NCBI GenBank assembly: GCA_900771185.1
Contig: CAAGND010000212.1
Span: 1 to 6,573 of the forward strand
Direction of reading: 5' to 3'
DNA: 6,573 bases
Origin: Clostridia bacterium
GTDB taxonomy: Bacteria > Bacillota > Clostridia > Oscillospirales > Acutalibacteraceae
In this document: in pieces, positions 4,748 through 6,573 of the stretch
Layout of the letters: each line of letters opens with the position of its first letter
Position numbering within the stretch: the stretch's first letter is position 1
Program-made: the position numbers and the translations under genes
Notes under the pieces: model-generated
What the model was told of the DNA's origin: nothing
Database searches by the model: none
The model's input: the letters and a program-made list of their open reading frames with translations, nothing else

Positions 4748-6229
4748 TTGGCAGAGAATAAGAGATATGTACCGAAGAGAGAGTTTGTAACCTATGCTGT
4801 CGGTGCTCTGGGTCAGGGCATGGTTTACGGCATAATGTCGTCCTATATATCGGATTTCTATATGAATGTGCTCATGGTGCCGGCGGTGTTTGTGCTGCTG
4901 CTCATGCTCCTTGCGCGCGTATGGGATGCGATTAATGACCCGATTATGGGCGTTTTCGTGGATCATCACAGATATAAGAGCGGCAAGATGCGCCCGTATC
5001 TGCTGATAACACCCATTCCCATCGCAATATTGACGGTTATGCTCTTCACCGCACCGGATATATCCAACACGGCGAAGATGGTCTATGCCGCGATAACCTA
5101 TACGTTATGGGGCATGATTTACACCATGTCGGATGTTCCGTTTTGGAGCATGCCCAACGCCATGACTCCCGACCCTGCGGAGAGGGGCAAGCTCATCTCG
5201 GTTGCCAGAACTGCGAACGGTGTCGGCTCCGCCGTGCCGATGGCTCTGTTTATGGCGGTCGGTCCTCTGCTTGCACTCACCGGTCTTGAGGGCGTTGAGC
5301 TGGAGAAACGCAAATATACCATTGTTGTTCTCATCGCTTCGCTGATAGGAAATCTGCTGTTCGTCCGCGTATATAAGAGCGCAAAGGAGCGGGTCAATAT
5401 CCCCGAACCGAAGAAGCGCGCAAAGGGCGAGCCGTCGTCACTCAAGGTGGTTTTCAAATGCAAGCCGCTCATGCTTGTGGCTCTGATGGGCATACTTTCA
5501 TCAGGCAGATACATGTATCAGGCGGCGGGCATTCATGTCGCGCGATACACCTTCTATGTCGGCGGAGACCTTGCGGGTCTGAGCTCTTCTGAAGTTCAGC
5601 TTCAGCTTCAGAGCAGCATATCGACAGTTTCACTTATTTTTTCAGTCGGTTCCGCCGTCGGTATGTTCGGCACGATGCTGCTTATCCCGAAGCTTATAGA
5701 AAAATTCTCCTATAAGAGCCTGCTTATCGGCTCATGCGTTATCGGAGCCGTGTCGAGCATGATAATGTACTTTGTCGGCTATGATAATGTGTTCCTCTGC
5801 ATTCCGTTCCTTATCATCTCGTGCATTCCGTGCGGCGTTATCAACACCGTTGCCTATGCGATGATAGGCGATGCGCTCGATTATATGGAGTATAAGACGG
5901 GCCGCAGAGAGAACGGTCTGGGCAACGCGTGTCAGTCCTTTGTTTTAAAACTCGGAAACGCGCTTGCGACCTCCGCAATAATACTGATGTATATTGTGGT
6001 CGGACTTGACCCGGCGACCGTCAACACGGGGTCGGCGGGAGTCAATGTTCTGATGATTGAACATTCCGTGAGAAACGGTATGTTTATGCTCGTAACGATT
6101 ATTCCGGCAGTTTCACTTCTGCTTTGCATAATACCTATCCTTTTCTACGACCTGACGGGAGAGAAGAAGGAGGAGATAACAAAGGCTCTCGCCGAACAGA
6201 GGGAGCAAAGAGGTATAAGCGTGGAGTAA
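4748..6229 (+). CDS. Second GPH-family (MelB-like) sugar:cation symporter
   Basis: A 493-residue protein from TTG 4748 (507 from GTG 4706) with about twelve hydrophobic segments (first near 13-36, last near 444-468) and a basic cytoplasmic loop near 208-238. Family motifs: Trp-Asp-Ala-Ile-Asn-Asp-Pro-Ile-Met-Gly (59-68), Ser-Gly-Lys-Met-Arg-Pro-Tyr (78-84), Tyr-Thr-Met-Ser-Asp-Val-Pro-Phe-Trp (125-133) and Asp-Tyr-Met-Glu-Tyr-Lys-Thr-Gly (378-385). Asp60, Asp64, Asp129 and Lys401 match key MelB positions, but the helix-I aspartate is replaced: Gly-Ala-Leu-Gly-Gln-Gly (19-24) has Gly24 there. A polar insertion lies at about 272-290. Cation and sugar preference may thus differ from the first symporter in this window. 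No sigma-A promoter is evident in 4619-4740, so transcription may depend on read-through past the hairpin after the SDR gene. Substrate unknown. Confidence 0.92.
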   Translation: MAENKRYVPKREFVTYAVGALGQGMVYGIMSSYISDFYMNVLMVPAVFVLLLMLLARVWDAINDPIMGVFVDHHRYKSGKMRPYLLITPIPIAILTVMLFTAPDISNTAKMVYAAITYTLWGMIYTMSDVPFWSMPNAMTPDPAERGKLISVARTANGVGSAVPMALFMAVGPLLALTGLEGVELEKRKYTIVVLIASLIGNLLFVRVYKSAKERVNIPEPKKRAKGEPSSLKVVFKCKPLMLVALMGILSSGRYMYQAAGIHVARYTFYVGGDLAGLSSSEVQLQLQSSISTVSLIFSVGSAVGMFGTMLLIPKLIEKFSYKSLLIGSCVIGAVSSMIMYFVGYDNVFLCIPFLIISCIPCGVINTVAYAMIGDALDYMEYKTGRRENGLGNACQSFVLKLGNALATSAIILMYIVVGLDPATVNTGSAGVNVLMIEHSVRNGMFMLVTIIPAVSLLLCIIPILFYDLTGEKKEEITKALAEQREQRGISVE

Positions 6230-6256
6230 GCTGCAAAAAATTAAACAGGAAATTTG

Positions 6257-6290
6257 CGCCTTAAAGCTGACTGAGCTCGGCTTTAAGGCG
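6257..6290 (+). terminator. Hairpin after the second symporter, possible terminator or typA leader element
   Basis: CGCCTTAAAGC (6257-6267) and GCTTTAAGGCG (6280-6290) form a perfect 11-base-pair stem with a 12-base loop that contains GAGCTC. The tail ATTTGCGG is not a proper T run. A second, smaller hairpin, GGAGC-GACA-GCTCC, follows at 6297-6310. The pair sits between the symporter stop and the typA ribosome binding site. No clear sigma-A promoter lies between the genes, so the structures may modulate read-through into typA. Confidence 0.5.
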
Positions 6291-6327
6291 ATTTGCGGAG
6301 CGACAGCTCCTTCCAAAATACAGAAAC

Positions 6328-6333
6328 AGGTGA
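6328..6333 (+). promoter_or_regulatory. Ribosome binding site deciding the typA start
   Basis: AGGTGA, complementary to the 16S rRNA 3' end, lies seven bases before TTG 6341. It supports TTG as start; no ATG or GTG lies in frame nearby. Confidence 0.75.
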
Positions 6334-6340
6334 AGTTCCT

Positions 6341-6573
6341 TTGGCAAAAAGAGAAGATGTAAGAAATATAGCTATCATAGCTCACGTTGACCACGGCAAG
6401 ACGACGCTCGTTGATGAAATGCTCAAGCAGAGCGGAATATTCAGGGCGAACGAGCAGGTGCAGGAGCGTGTTATGGACTCCAATGACCTTGAACGTGAGC
6501 GTGGAATCACAATCCTTTCGAAAAATACCGCCGTGCACTATAACGGAGTTAAAATAAATATAGTAGACACCCC
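6341..6573 (+). CDS. typA: Translational GTPase TypA/BipA, N-terminal part (runs off the window)
   Basis: The first 77 codons of a translation-factor GTPase. Residues 8-21 read Arg-Asn-Ile-Ala-Ile-Ile-Ala-His-Val-Asp-His-Gly-Lys-Thr, the G1/P-loop. Glu-Arg-Val-Met-Asp-Ser-Asn-Asp-Leu-Glu-x-Glu-Arg-Gly-Ile-Thr-Ile-Leu (42-59) is the switch-I/G2 region in the form typical of TypA/BipA; EF-G, EF-Tu and LepA differ there. The window ends in Val-Asp-Thr-Pro, the start of G3. TypA binds the ribosome and acts in 50S assembly and stress or cold adaptation. It starts with TTG after AGGTGA. The full family length is about 600 residues. It is a housekeeping gene with no obvious link to the symporters. 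Confidence 0.95.
   Translation, partial: MAKREDVRNIAIIAHVDHGKTTLVDEMLKQSGIFRANEQVQERVMDSNDLERERGITILSKNTAVHYNGVKINIVDT

Noticed and set aside
6113..6538. A 141-codon minus-strand open frame opposite the end of the second symporter and typA.
   Set aside because: It is antisense to the TypA P-loop and switch regions, which are clear on the plus strand.

Overview
The window (6,573 bases, moderate GC with AT-rich intergenic DNA) looks like chromosomal DNA of a gut-type Clostridia member (Bacillota, probably Oscillospiraceae/Ruminococcaceae-like). The reasons are strong GGAGG-type ribosome binding sites, TTG starts, near-consensus sigma-A promoters, hairpin terminators, and proteins of clostridial type. 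The genus assignment is inference; no database search was possible.

Layout. Bases 1-57 are the last codons of an endonuclease/exonuclease/phosphatase-family protein, followed by a classic rho-independent terminator (69-102). A gap of about 440 bases holds no confirmed gene. It carries a 64-codon stop-free stretch of unknown status, clustered palindromes and, at its end, a strong promoter (455-483) with a palindrome in its spacer and a hairpin in the predicted leader. This promoter drives a GPH-family (MelB-like) sugar:cation symporter (546-2072). Convergent to it, on the minus strand, lies an MltG-type endolytic transglycosylase that appears to be a lipoprotein (2160-2972). The two genes share a 74-base, three-tier palindrome as terminator. 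Upstream of mltG and on the plus strand are a 57-codon gene for a small basic/acidic protein of unknown function (3205-3378), then an NAD(P)-binding extended SDR protein (3557-4576) with its own near-consensus promoter. Next come a second GPH symporter (4748-6229, TTG start) and the first 77 codons of the ribosome-associated GTPase TypA/BipA (6341 to the window edge, TTG start).

How the genes fit together. Two GPH symporters flanking an SDR oxidoreductase/epimerase suggest uptake of a glycoside, pentose or uronic acid and a redox or epimerisation step on a related compound. The genes have separate promoters or hairpins between them, so the link is positional only. The two symporters are clearly diverged: the first keeps every charged position of the MelB sugar/cation site that I can align, and the second has lost the helix-I aspartate. 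MltG (peptidoglycan strand-length control) and TypA (translation/ribosome assembly GTPase) are housekeeping genes.

I see no mobile element, CRISPR array, tRNA, rRNA or recognisable riboswitch. Points worth a second look are the small uncharacterised protein, the SDR protein with Tyr-x3-Arg in place of Tyr-x3-Lys and distinct codon use, the lipoprotein form of MltG, and the layered palindromes around the first symporter's promoter and terminator.
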